DNA from: Naumovozyma dairenensis CBS 421
Taxonomy: Eukaryota; Ascomycota; Saccharomycetes; Saccharomycetales; Saccharomycetaceae
Assembly (NCBI RefSeq): GCF_000227115.2
Contig: NC_016480.1
Coordinates: forward strand, 434,001-498,000
Direction: 5' to 3'
Length of the DNA stretch: 64,000 nucleotides
Part shown: positions 32,607 to 43,551 of the stretch, in pieces
Layout: each line of letters starts with the position of its first letter
Numbering within the stretch: position 1 is the first letter of the stretch
Notes under the pieces: model-generated
Told to the model about the DNA's origin: nothing
Databases searched by the model: none
The model's input: only the letters and a program-made list of their open reading frames with translations
Translations under genes and position numbers: made by a program

Positions 32607-34019
32607 TAATTTATCTTTGGTTTATTTTAAGCTTTTACTCCAAATAATGCTATAACTTAACTATATACATAATAATTCCTATATAGATCTTTGTTTTAGC
32701 TATAGTAAGCTTCCCAGCTTTCGGGCCCTTACGAGTAGAGTACGAGAGTATCACTAGAAAGAGATGGGGCGCATAGACCGAGGGCAAACCAGTTGTCACC
32801 AATTAGCCTTTGATTTTTCCGCCTTTACAAAGTTTCGCTTAGTTGTAAATTCCTAATTTTCAAATTCTCTTTCAGTTTTGTTGCGAAGGTAAGGATGTTT
32901 TAAATTTTTCTAGATGTGTGGGTGTAACAGTCATGTTCGTGAGGAATACTTTCTGTACATAGGTATGAAAGTCCGAAAATAATATAAAAAGAACAATTCC
33001 GCATGGCAAAAGGAAATAGTCTCATTTATAGAAAAATTGACTTTTTTATACCGTTTATTAATAGCGCCAACAAAGCTAGCTATTTGATTTTGCGGTTCCA
33101 TTTGTTGTTTGCCCAATAATAATACTTGAAATGGTTTCTCGAGTTATTCCAATTTCATGTGTCTTACAATTCTGACGCTGTTAGATTGTGACATTCAATG
33201 TCCTTTTTTCCCTCCCCCATCCCGCGGATATTATGGTCGATCATTTGAGGCTTAGGGGAAGGAAAAGAAATAAGATAGCGGGCTAATTTCTCCGTGGCTC
33301 TTTCCGTAATTTAACTGCGTCTCAGTAAAGCAAAGTGAAGTAAAAGAAAACAAGTGCGGTTTCGAGGCGTTTTTTTCTCTCTGTACGTAAGATCGGATGT
33401 CGGTACGTCGAGTTCTCTGGCGGTACCACCACTCTAAATTCGGGAATTTGTAAAAATAAAGAGAAAACAACTCGGTTGATCCGAGATTCTTGAAAAAGTT
33501 ATAATAAGATAAAGGAAGCCTTAGGAAAGTAGCGTGTTAAAGTGGGAAGGAATAAATAAGGATGATACATGTATTGATTCGAAAATTTACGAATACAGAA
33601 TCTACGCTTTTACGTTAGTAACAGGAAATATATATATCATCAATTTTATAACTTCAGTATTACTTGTTTACTTTACATAATAACTGCAACAGAAGTGTGC
33701 CTCTAAAACACTTTTAAGACTGTACACGTTCGTTATTCGTAACACATTACGTAACTGGCTATTTTTTTTGATTCCAAGCAATTCTTTCTTTCACTTACAT
33801 GGGGACAAGCCCAGACTTTAAACCTGACTACCTCATCCCGTTCATTACAATACCGATCCCAAAATATACAAAGGTTCACAATTCTTTTGAAGTTAAGTTA
33901 TTTTTATTCAGTAAGATTCAGAACGCTTTTCTCTATTAATAGCTCAGAAGCCTTCCAATCATTAAAATTTAGTCACAACGTCTCACACAATCCATACAAG
34001 TAAATAATAAAGTAAGCTA
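32607..34019. other. RPS26-COM2 divergent promoter region
   Basis: Upstream of the predicted RPS26 leader and of COM2. It holds the Rap1-like site at 32913-32925. No convincing coding frame. Confidence 0.45.
32913..32925 (-). promoter_or_regulatory. Rap1-binding site for RPS26
   Basis: GATGTGTGGGTGT on the + strand, which is ACACCCACACATC on the gene strand, one base from the Rap1 consensus ACACCCATACATT over its core. Rap1 sites drive ribosomal protein genes in Saccharomycetaceae. Confidence 0.6.
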
Positions 34020-35709
34020 ATGTCAAACAATTTTAACTTACAGAAAGTCACTTCTAATGACACCGTTTTTGCTTTTAACCTAGGCTTTGATAATAGTTCA
34101 AAAACAGACCTATCAATACCGTACAATATCAACAATAAGGTAACTAATGCTGAACAACATTTCACACTTCAATTGCTCCCCAAATCTGACAATATAGAAC
34201 TAACAAGTAATATAAGGAATGATTTAACAGGATCCACTATAGCAGACGCACAACAAACTCATAAATCAAATCCTTTTTATCATACAGATTATTATACGAA
34301 ATCAACAGTTAATAATGTGTTTGAAGATTATTTGAACCTACAAACCAATTCTCAAAATATCAGTAATAATATTAATAATACCAATAATAATAACAGAAAT
34401 GGAAGACGATTATCAATATCTGATTATAATGGTAATAATTCTAGATATTTTGAGTATGAATACTTCGACAATTAAAAAAAAACATGAAACACATCCAATT
34501 GATATACTGACGAAATCACAAGACTCAACCTTACTGACAAATAATGTGATGAAACGTCATTATTTGAACAAAAATGGGGACCTTAATGATAATAATGATG
34601 GTGATGTCTTAATGACTGAACGTACTGAGAAAAATGAAACTCCGTTAAGCATTGACGTGATGAAACTAAGTATTAATAACGACGTTTTGTCCTCTTCGAA
34701 TGATATATATGAATATAATGTTAACAGGAATAAACCCAAAATTTCCTTTGAATCAATCGATGATTTCAACCGAATAACTTATTATGGAGATTATGCCCGT
34801 GAGATTGTCGATTTAAATTACGATAATGACTTCGATAACTTTGATGATGATTCTAATGAAATGAATGACAATGATAATATTGATTTTCCAATTATTGATG
34901 ACACACTACAAACACCAAAGAAAAAGGTCATTGACTATTTTAAATTGAGTATTTTTAATAACAATACAAACAGCAATAAACTTCTATCAACAGATGTCAA
35001 CGAAGAAATGGCAACAAATCAACAATCTAACTTTAAGAAAAAATATTTTTGGAAAAAACGGAATAATAAAAAAGGGATAATCAAAAATGATGATACCGAT
35101 GGCAGTTCTGATAGTATATATTTTAATGATGATTCGTATGAGGACAGGAAAGGTTCCCCATGCTTAAGAGATAATAATGACATAATTACGGAAGAGACTG
35201 ATGTAAGTATTCTAATAAACCCCTCTAAACTAATCGTCAACCGAGATGTAGAAGAGAATATGACATCCTCTGACCAGGATCCTTCAGAATCCCTTTCTTC
35301 TTTTGATGTTTCAGTCTCGAATAGTCCTTCTCAGCTACCTCTTTTATCTTCAAATACGAATCCATTCAAAATAAGAACCGACTCGAATAAAAGGCACGTT
35401 AACGAACATCATTGTGAAGACAAGTCAGCAGTGAGCTTAGAAAAATATAGCGCCAGAAGCCACAGTGATAATAAGGAAAATATTAACGGAACCTTACCAA
35501 AGACTAGAGGGCGTAAACCATCATTAATTCCGGATGCAAGTAAACAATTTGGTTGTGAGTATTGTGAAAGGCGATTCAAAAGACAAGAACATTTGAAAAG
35601 ACATGTTAGATCATTACACATTGGTGTTAAACCTTATACCTGCCATATATGTCAAAAGAATTTCAGCAGAAGTGATAATTTGAGCCAACATATAAAAACT
35701 CATGGCTAA
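34020..35709 (+). CDS. COM2: Com2-like C2H2 zinc-finger factor, interrupted by a frameshift
   Basis: Relative of Com2 (YER130C), an Msn2/4-like factor that regulates SIC1 and sulphite-stress genes. Two C2H2 fingers end the protein: [20 protein letters not shown] and [17 protein letters not shown], with RKPS just before them resembling a PKA site. The N-terminal part runs from ATG 34020 to a stop at 34475 and includes RRLSIS, another PKA-like site. The zinc-finger part is in the next frame (+1), open from 34336 to 35709. The shift must fall between 34336 and 34472, most likely near its end, where the upstream frame still reads sensibly ([10 protein letters not shown]). The A9 run at 34474-34482 lies after the first bases of the TAA, so its length cannot repair the frame. 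It is a real break or a sequence error, not a homopolymer miscount there. Location next to RPS26 matches YER131W-YER130C. Confidence 0.82.
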
Positions 35710-36060
35710 AACTACTTTTTTCGTTGTCTCCTTCATGAATATCAACTAAGGGTAAAATATTATGTACTATTTTGGAGAAATATATACAGTACTTATAGAC
35801 TTTCAATGACAAAATTTCATTATAGATCTCAAGTTAGCTTTGTTTGTGACCATTTCACTACGTAAATACAAGTCTGTCTCGCGTCGGAACATATGTGCAC
35901 AATGACCAAAAATTTCGACCTCTCTTAAATTAAGATAGAATCACAGACTTCCTTCGTAAAAACTGCATTTTTATTTATTTACAAGGCAATGAATATAAAA
36001 GGGAAGGAACTAGCATATTGTTATATTGTGAAATGCAGAATGTAATCAAAGTGTACACGT
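35710..36060. other. Convergent spacer downstream of COM2
   Basis: 3' flank of COM2 and of the broken minus-strand gene. A/T-rich; nothing else seen. Confidence 0.45.
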
Positions 36061-36880
36061 TTACTTATTGAGCTCAAACCTATATAGCAGCTTTCCTTCT
36101 TTCCGGCTATAAATGGAAAAATTCTCTTGCATAGTTCCTTGAATAGCATTCTCCCACGACTCACTGGAAAGAATGTCTGCTACTCTTTTGAATACAAGAA
36201 TAATTATTTCCGAATCTTCATTAAAAGTTCCGACAAAATATTTGATAAATCTTTGTGGATGGCGGGTAGTATTCTTTACCTTACATCCCTTCAATTTTTA
36301 AGGCAATTTTCAGGATATCCTTCCAGGAAGCCTTGTTACTGAACTTTGACAATCTCTTCTTGGCATAGTCACTGATACAAATTTCAATGGTTGTGCCTTT
36401 TGGAAGAAATAAGTCTGATCCGGTTGTAAACCCACGGCACGTTAAATGGGATTGGTTTGCAACATTAACCCCATATAACTTCACCTTGAAGTCAAATATA
36501 CGGCACGTCAAATCATTAAATTTGTCGAAGTGTTTAACTCCCACATTTTCAATAGTTCGCTCAATCCCATGGTTACTGGTGTTCCTTCAATAATATTGAT
36601 ATCTTTGAGGACAAACAGAACCAAAGCACAAAATGTCGCCAACGACCCAAATAAACAACTCGAACCACCAAAAGATGCGAAAGCTGCCTCTACGGGGCAC
36701 ATATCATTGCAACATCAAGTAAGGCAAGAAACTCGACGAACAATGTAATGTAGAAGAAAGTATCAGTTCCTCTCGTGAAGAACAGGTGCAGCACCCACAC
36801 TGAATGTAAGGTAGACGATAGCAACAGAAGAAAAAGGAACAGAGAATTTTTTGTAAGTTTTATTTCTATTGCAAACAATT
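36061..36880 (-). pseudogene. Unidentified broken gene, hydrophobic N-terminus
   Basis: Four overlapping minus-strand frames read as one decayed protein of about 270 residues. First comes a hydrophobic leader (FLFLLLLSSTLHSVW or, in another frame, VPFSSVAIVYLTFSVGAAP). A second hydrophobic segment follows (SCLFGSLATFCALVLFVL). Then comes a soluble part (FKVKLYGVNVANQSHLTC, LPKGTTIEICISDYAKKRL), and finally RFIKYFVGTFNEDSEIIILV to the stop at 36061. At least three frame changes are needed, and no ATG heads the first segment. I do not recognise the family. The layout of signal or anchor, second membrane segment and Cys-containing soluble domain suggests a membrane or secreted protein; a killer-preprotoxin-like layout is possible but unsupported. 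It sits where synteny switches from the YER/YGL block to the YPR block. Confidence 0.5.
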
Positions 36881-38593
36881 GTGTACTTTATTTATTGTCT
36901 AGATAACTGCAACGTAGAGAAAAAAATATATTCTAAAGGAAAAATTTACACGGGTAAGGATATAAGCCTTTTTATACCTTTAACCTTTTGAATACCATTA
37001 TAACTTGGGCTTTGTGAAAACTGCCCAGGGAATGAAATTCAAAAGCTAACTTAAATGACATGATTGTTTTTATTTAGTCCTGTCTACACTTTATATGTAA
37101 CATTATATAAGTGCCCTTCGATGGTCCAAAAGAAATTGCTTCCCTTGATTTGGCGTCTCACTGATACGGGGTCGCATTATGATCCACGTTACAGTTGATC
37201 AGGGTATAACTAGTATTCAGCGTATACTATCCCATTCTTGGGTCAATTATCTTAGTTATGGTTTAGAGCAGCCAAATAAACCTCACAGAAGGTGAGAAGT
37301 GAGTACATATGGAAACCTTCCTTTCAGTCGTGCTAGAAATGAACTAAGGTATACATACATGAATATAGCTTTCAGAGTTAGTACGCTTTCATCTCTAGGT
37401 TCTTATAGTAACTCTGTACTTTTTTAAGAATGATAGTGGACTGGAAAATTAAAAGGAACTCATGTAATCTTTAACATTAGCTTTAAAAACAATTACATAC
37501 TTCGTTCTTCATACACATACAAATCTTGATTTGTTTCTAAAGATTAGGGAAAGTCTTTAGATATAATTGGCAAACCGAGTAACCTTACAAGTATGATGTT
37601 TCTTTACGTCAATATCATCAATAACTAACCTTCGGAAAATAAAAAGCATCCGGTAAATAATAAGGTTTTTCAACTTTACATTGCTTTCGAAAATGCGAAT
37701 TTTGCAAGCCCTATTAACATTCACTAAAATGGAAATACCGGGTTTCAAGGGAAAAAAGTTCGCGAGAGAATTTCCAACTTTGAATTCTCCGCAAAGTCAG
37801 TAGCTATGCATGAATAAGCTGGCATACAGCGGTTTGTTCGCGCATGATTTTCATTATTGTTTAAAGTTATCGTTCAATTATGCGTATTCAGCTTCTATAT
37901 TATGGGGGAGTTCAACTGAGCATTTATTCAACACACGTACCTACGTAGCTCCGAAAGTACTCGAAGCTTTAGGCTAGGTGTTAGGTGATTACGTAACTAA
38001 GAGCGTATTCAGCTTGAAAAGAGGGGAGATATATTACATCCTATTGTTTCTTACAGGAAGAGAGCACTTTGTAACGGTAGGGAGAAGATATTCTTCAACA
38101 ATGGAGGGCAATGCATCCTCCTCTACACTTCTGTCCCACCAGGGTATGTACAAGAATAGGTTGTAGGGATACTTCTCCCATTACCAACCACAGAGGAGCA
38201 TTGATGTTCCATTCACTTGTAACAATTCATATTGGAGAATGTGTTTCTTGATCAATTAATTCAGCACTTATCGGCTTAAAAGGATGTATAACCTTCCATA
38301 CACACATATTTAGACTCTAAAGTTTAGAATTAGTAACACCTAAATACGTGTACTAATCTCCTTCAGCTCCCAAATCTTTCGATTGCTTCCATAGGTTTCA
38401 ATTGTAAAAAAATTCATCTTGCGATTAACCGAAGCCATCTCGTTATTAACTTCAGCTATTTTGAGTAAGGATGGTTTCCTCTTTAGGGTTCATAACTATA
38501 TGAAATTACACAAAGTGTTGACCTTGATTTTGATTGTTTGGAATGCAATTATGCTTAAGGTGAATATTTTATTTACTGACTTATTATAATTAA
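36881..38593. other. Gene-poor spacer, 1.7 kb
   Basis: Between the broken gene and the 3' end of the zinc-finger gene. Short frames on both strands lack any recognisable content. A few TACGTA motifs (for example 37944 and 37989). Nothing else seen. Confidence 0.45.
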
Positions 38594-39604
38594 TTATTTA
38601 TTAACGTGTCTTTTCCCTCTCTGCTTATGTTTATTCTTATCAATAACCTTCGAAACCCCTCCACTTAATCTTGCTTTTTTTTCGTGACATTTAAAATGTC
38701 GAAGCATGTTACTTTTAACATTAAATGCTTTCGTGCAACCTTTCCATGCACATTTGAAAGGTGTGTCTCCACTATGAATTAAGTAATGAGTCTTTAAAGT
38801 AGATGGTCTTGAACATATTTTACCACATATATCACATTGTTTTTTATTCTTTATCTTTGGGTCACGGTAGATATTTGCAAGTTTAGATGAATCGCCGTAC
38901 ATGCACCCAATACTGTTAGGGTTTTCTTCGAAATTGGCTACACCATAGTTATTAGTTGGCAATGTCGGAGATGACATTATAGACGAAGAGGACAGTGAAC
39001 TTGTGGAAGAAGGTGTGTTAGAACAGAGTGGATGATACGGTACAGTTACTATGAATGGTCGACGTGGTGCTACGTTTATAGGTAACGGCTCCAAAGCAGA
39101 TAATCTTGGTGCTGGACCTACCAGTGTTCCTGGGGGTGGCGGGTTTTGAGTAGAGTAAAAATTGGCAGTGATCCACTGTGTCTGAGGAGTTTGCGTAATC
39201 ACCGGTATTGTTTGGGGGTAGAATTTATTAGCAGCTTGAACTTGGACAATGGGCGTCTGTACCATAGAAAACGTATATGGCATGCCAGCTGATGAACATA
39301 ACTGTGGTGGCCTAGAAACAGCAATATACTGAGGCTGTGGAGTTAAAACCGTCGTTGTTGTAGGATTATGTGTATATGCCAAAGGGGCAGGTAGCTTCGG
39401 TGCTTCAGCCGATTTATGGTGGTACTGGTACCGGTCTGGTGTTCGAAGATGCTGATAGTGTTGTTGCAACGGTTCGGTTTTCGTAACATTGCTATCGATA
39501 TTTGAAACAAGAGCAGCGATTGATGGTAAAACTATACGATCACTTCCCAATTTTTTGGTTTCTTGGTAATAGTTAGTAAAAGGTAAAATAGGCTCTCGTG
39601 ACAT
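38594..39604 (-). CDS. CMR3: C2H2 zinc-finger protein of the YPR013C/YPR015C family
   Basis: 336 residues with two C-terminal C2H2 fingers: CDICGKICSRPSTLKTHYLIH and CAWKGCTKAFNVKSNMLRHFKCH, shown here as overlapping family motifs. They are followed by a basic tail (KHKQRGKRHVNK). The N-terminal two thirds are rich in P, Q, T and S without a known domain. The finger pair is characteristic of S. cerevisiae Cmr3 (YPR013C) and its tandem paralogue YPR015C, putative DNA-binding proteins of unknown role. The neighbour TIF6 (YPR016C) is on the same strand, as in S. cerevisiae. Which of the two paralogues this represents cannot be told; the single gene here is probably the ancestral copy. Start at the first ATG, 39604. 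Confidence 0.82.
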   Translation of the reverse strand: MSREPILPFTNYYQETKKLGSDRIVLPSIAALVSNIDSNVTKTEPLQQHYQHLRTPDRYQYHHKSAEAPKLPAPLAYTHNPTTTTVLTPQPQYIAVSRPPQLCSSAGMPYTFSMVQTPIVQVQAANKFYPQTIPVITQTPQTQWITANFYSTQNPPPPGTLVGPAPRLSALEPLPINVAPRRPFIVTVPYHPLCSNTPSSTSSLSSSSIMSSPTLPTNNYGVANFEENPNSIGCMYGDSSKLANIYRDPKIKNKKQCDICGKICSRPSTLKTHYLIHSGDTPFKCAWKGCTKAFNVKSNMLRHFKCHEKKARLSGGVSKVIDKNKHKQRGKRHVNK

Positions 39605-41983
39605 CCTGTTTTCTTAGCATTATGAAAATGGTATTATACTAAGTTGAAGTAAAACTAGCTGATTAAGGTAGTATGAAAAAAAGGAAATGAATTCAGTTGA
39701 ATAAAAAAAAGTTGCAAAGAAAGATGTAGGAGAAGTCTGAGAATCATACATAATGATGAAAAGCTGAAAAACCCAAAAAAGACGGTATTTGTTCCTTTGT
39801 ATTTATATATTTAACACATAGGTTCACGGTTATCGTCCACGTCATTAAGGTGTTGAAGTAAACGAAGCATCCCATGACGAATGCAAGTAATTCATGTGTC
39901 CCAAGAAGAGTACTGTGGACTATGTGCGGTGTACCTTGGAAAAGTTTCAACCAAACAAAATAAGACGTATTCTCTTACAATCCTGCACAGATTTAATAAC
40001 GTTTCTCATAGTTACTGCCGAGTTTGGACGTTCTGAACTGGAATCTGGAGGCTTCACCCGGTTTAAAAAATACCAACGCAACTATATCTTCGTAGTTCGT
40101 TGTTATATTTGCGTCCTGCGTGAAAGGAGAGAAAATTTTTGTTGGGTTTTCCATTTGCGTCCGCCGCTCAAATTCTCGGATGCATTTTGGAGGATTGTTC
40201 CCATTGTCCTTCCCAAAGTGGCCTGTCTAAGTATCTCTTTAGGCTTTTTCCGCCTTCTTAAAGTTCGAGAAGACAATGGAAAAAGTGCACGGACCACAGA
40301 CGAAGATAACCTTTTAGGTTTATAATACGTAGAATTGTCAAAAAAATTACGTGCTTATATCCGTACCTCCTTTTATCTCCTGAGAAGGGAATATCTCCAC
40401 GTAGGGAAAGACAGCGCTGGCAGTTTCTCGAAAAATGTGAAACGTTTGCCAAGTATAGAGGTACTAAAAATGATGCGCACAACCCTCCATAATTCTTAAG
40501 GGTGCCTCCTTACCGAAGTCTATTTGATAAACTTAATTAAAAACGAATCAATGGGAATACTTTGAAATCCCCTACGTACATCTGTCTGTGCCTACGGTGT
40601 TTATCAAAACCTGATTTTCATCTAAGAGGAACTGTGCATACGGGGAAGATGGAAGTTAGGTAGTTTTTTGACTAAAGTGTAATTTACTTTCCATTGTGCA
40701 AAATTTGTTCCTTTTCCATTGCAGTGTTGAAAGTACAATATGTACCATAACTTGTTATCCGAAGTGCAATTTTTTGCCGCCCATCCAAGAAAGTCACGTA
40801 GATTTTCAGTAAGTTTGGGTAGGGAGTCCACAGTTAACACTTAGACATGGGATTACGTAGAGCATTATATAGTTTTGAGAAAAATGAAAGAAGGTTTAGA
40901 TTAATAACGAATCGTCTTGCTTATTTTTACGCTTTCATACGTATAGAGGGGGGGGAGGCTAAAATTCATTTGATTTGCTATCAACTCAATTAAAGTTGAC
41001 CCTATATTAGTATAGCTTGTAAGCAAAACGTTGCTTTTGTTTTGGGGACGATGAAACCTACCTTAACCTATATTCTAAAAAGGTTAGGTAAGAGGGCTTA
41101 TTTATTATAGGTATAACTATGTGATAGTTGTATCCTCATTTTGTGCCAACAGTAAGGCGTCATTGAGGACAATATTTTGAGATATTACATTTTAGACCAA
41201 ACATGAGAGACCACATTTTATTTCTCTCTTCATTTATGAACATATGCAATTATAGTTTAATTTTAAGTAGAGAAGAGTTTACGTCAATTTACCTCGAATA
41301 CTGTGAAAACGTTAAGCGCAATAAGGATTCAGTACCATACGAACTTAAAATGCCGTATAGTCACCATAATATAGTCATAAGTTTTACGTACGTACGTACC
41401 TACCGTGGGACAGGTGTTGGACGACAGATCTATCTTCTTGTGTAAACAGAAACAAATTGTGCTAGTGACCAACGTACGCTTAATTTATTTTATGTTGATC
41501 CTTACACATGATTTATGGGTAATTGTATATACTCTACATCGATCGTTTAGGATTGACCCCCATTTTATGCACGGGATCCATTTAAGATAATAAAAAAGTC
41601 TCGAAAAACTTACTTACATACGTACGTAGGTATGTACTTGACAATGCTACTTATTTTACAGGAGCCTACTGCAGCATTTAACATAGTGATGTCAGAACAC
41701 AATTCACTTTCCGAAAGGTTGTTCCGTTTTCGTTTTTCCGTCTATACTTGAGATTTCATGTGGGATGATGAGGCCTCCCTGTAAGTCAAAGAAATATGTC
41801 GACCCAGAAGAAAAGAAACAAAAAAAGAATAATCTTTTATGGATTAATACCAGTATTAGTCAAAAAAATGTGAGTATATTATACTACAAAGTAATTAAAT
41901 AAAAAAAAATTCTCCAAAAAAAAAATTATCAAGTACATGCTGAGGTAGATTAAAAAACATGGTATAGACGAAATGCATAGAGA
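39605..41983. other. Gene-poor spacer, 2.4 kb, between CMR3-like gene and TIF6
   Basis: Contains the CMR3-like promoter and the 3' flank of TIF6. A 143-codon frame at 39894-40325 lacks domains and was not accepted. TACGTACG repeats occur at 41395-41409 and 41619-41628. A G10 run occurs near 40949. TTTCCGAAA at 41708-41716 recalls a centromere core but lacks the rest. Confidence 0.45.
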
Positions 41984-42721
41984 TTAAGAATAAGTTTCGA
42001 TTAAAGTATCACGCAAGTTACCAGAAATAGCATCTGGATGAGCATCTTGTAGACGGAAAATACTTTCAATCACACTTAATTCTGGAGCAGTTGTATCCAA
42101 CCCAGTGACAGCTAAGTAATCATTTACAACCATACCAGCACCGACAACGGAACTACCACGGTTAACTGTACCTGCAACTAATGGGACTTGTAAAAGAGAG
42201 GATAATTCTTCTTGATCTTGGATAGTAGTTTGTGGATGAACTAACCCACCTTGATTACTCAACGCACAGTAAGAACCAACCAATATATTACCTGATATAG
42301 TTTGACGGAAAACTTCGACACCCAAGACATCACTTATTAATTCTTCTGTTTCTCTGTCGATATCTGGATGTACTAAAGCAACGTAATCGTTACAACAGAT
42401 AACGTTACCTAATGCAGATAATCTTTCTTCGACTCTTTGAATCTTGACTGAATCTGGTAAACTATTTCTTAAATGCTGTAGTTCTTGATCTGTAGTTTGT
42501 GTTGGAACTAATAACCCCCTACGGTTACCGGCGGTCATTCTACCAATGATACGTGTACCGGCGATGGTAGTATGTGCTATTGGGATGGCATCTCCTAATT
42601 CAGCTTCGAATGCGGAATAGAAATTCTCAGATCCACCAAGAGCAACTAAACAATAAGTGTTTGTTAATTTGGAGAAGACACCGATTTCGTTGGAGTTTTC
42701 AAATTGGGTTCTGGTGGCCAT
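41984..42721 (-). CDS. TIF6: Ribosome anti-association factor eIF6
   Basis: Orthologue of Tif6 (YPR016C). It binds the 60S subunit in the nucleolus and cytoplasm, is required for 27S pre-rRNA processing, and blocks premature joining to 40S until released by Efl1/Sdo1. It is 245 residues, identical in length to the yeast protein. The N-terminus [21 protein letters not shown] is family-typical (here one residue over two motifs: [12 protein letters not shown] and IGVFSKLTN). Repeats of the five-fold pentein are visible ([53 protein letters not shown]). Codon use is strongly biased. An RRPE lies about 250 bases upstream. Confidence 0.98.
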   Translation of the reverse strand: MATRTQFENSNEIGVFSKLTNTYCLVALGGSENFYSAFEAELGDAIPIAHTTIAGTRIIGRMTAGNRRGLLVPTQTTDQELQHLRNSLPDSVKIQRVEERLSALGNVICCNDYVALVHPDIDRETEELISDVLGVEVFRQTISGNILVGSYCALSNQGGLVHPQTTIQDQEELSSLLQVPLVAGTVNRGSSVVGAGMVVNDYLAVTGLDTTAPELSVIESIFRLQDAHPDAISGNLRDTLIETYS

Positions 42722-43551
42722 TTTTTTTCTCTTTCACTTGATTGATTGATTGTTTGATTGTTTGACTGTATGCTTTTTGCAGATTAATGTTTTCCTTGTA
42801 TAGTCAGTTATAACTATTGGCTGCCGTTTGTGGATACTATCAGTTCCTGACGGATGGAAGATAACGAACGAGTGTTGGATCTGATATAGGTTTTATAACA
42901 AATGGGGAAGAACATGGAATACCCACTAAAATATGTAAGTAGAGTGGGGGATTTTGATTGATATTTTAATGAAAAATTTTCTTCTGCTTAAAAACGAAGC
43001 ACAGTCAGGGTAACACCCACCTCGATGGCGCTTAAAAAAAAGGATGATGAACTAAGTAACCCGGAAAATAGGCATACTATAGAAATATAACAATTGAAGC
43101 TTACAATAACGTTACAAGAACAATAGTAGTAGGAGTTCCACTGTGAATTAATTATTGACCCACAAATGTGTCCTCTTAAATTCTTTGCAATCGCGTATTT
43201 GTACATAAAATGTTATTGCTTAATGCATCAACAGGTCTTCATACAAAACATCATAGAAACTGATAGAGGTCTATTCTGATGGATCATTGTTAACCTAACA
43301 TAAAATGTACTGATGCCAGTACCATAACAAGTAGGGGCGCAAATTGGTTCCGCAACAGAATAATGCTACTCTTGAATTTCTACTCCCCCATTCCAGGTAA
43401 CAAATCCCCTGTGGATATATATATATATAAACATGAGCCTAATGATTGACCTGTAGACGCGACATGCTAATAGGACTTTTCGCCGTAGTTTAGCTGTCTA
43501 TATAAATGAGCCGCATCCGGTTCCGATCCTTATTTGTTTTCTCCAGTATTC
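42722..43551. other. TIF6 promoter and ARP6 3' flank
   Basis: 830 bases. Holds the RRPE at 42970-42980 and one GATGGCGCT copy at 43024-43032. A (TA)n stretch lies near 43417. No gene seen. Confidence 0.5.
42970..42980. promoter_or_regulatory. RRPE upstream of TIF6
   Basis: TGAAAAATTTT, a perfect ribosomal-RNA-processing element, about 250 bases before the TIF6 ATG. This fits co-regulation with other ribosome-assembly genes, as in NCL1 in this window. Confidence 0.6.

Noticed and set aside
34460..34485. Programmed +1 frameshift in COM2
   Set aside because: No CTT-AGG-C, CTT-AGT-T or GCG-type slippery site in the overlap, and COM2 is not known to be recoded. Left as an unexplained break.
39894..40325. 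143-codon ATG open frame
   Set aside because: No domain, unusual Cys/Arg/Phe-rich composition, and an opposing open frame on the other strand; likely chance.
41700..41725. Centromere CDEIII-like core TTTCCGAAA
   Set aside because: No CDEI (RTCACRTG) and no 80-base, more than 85% AT CDEII next to it; the flanks do not fit the CDEIII consensus.
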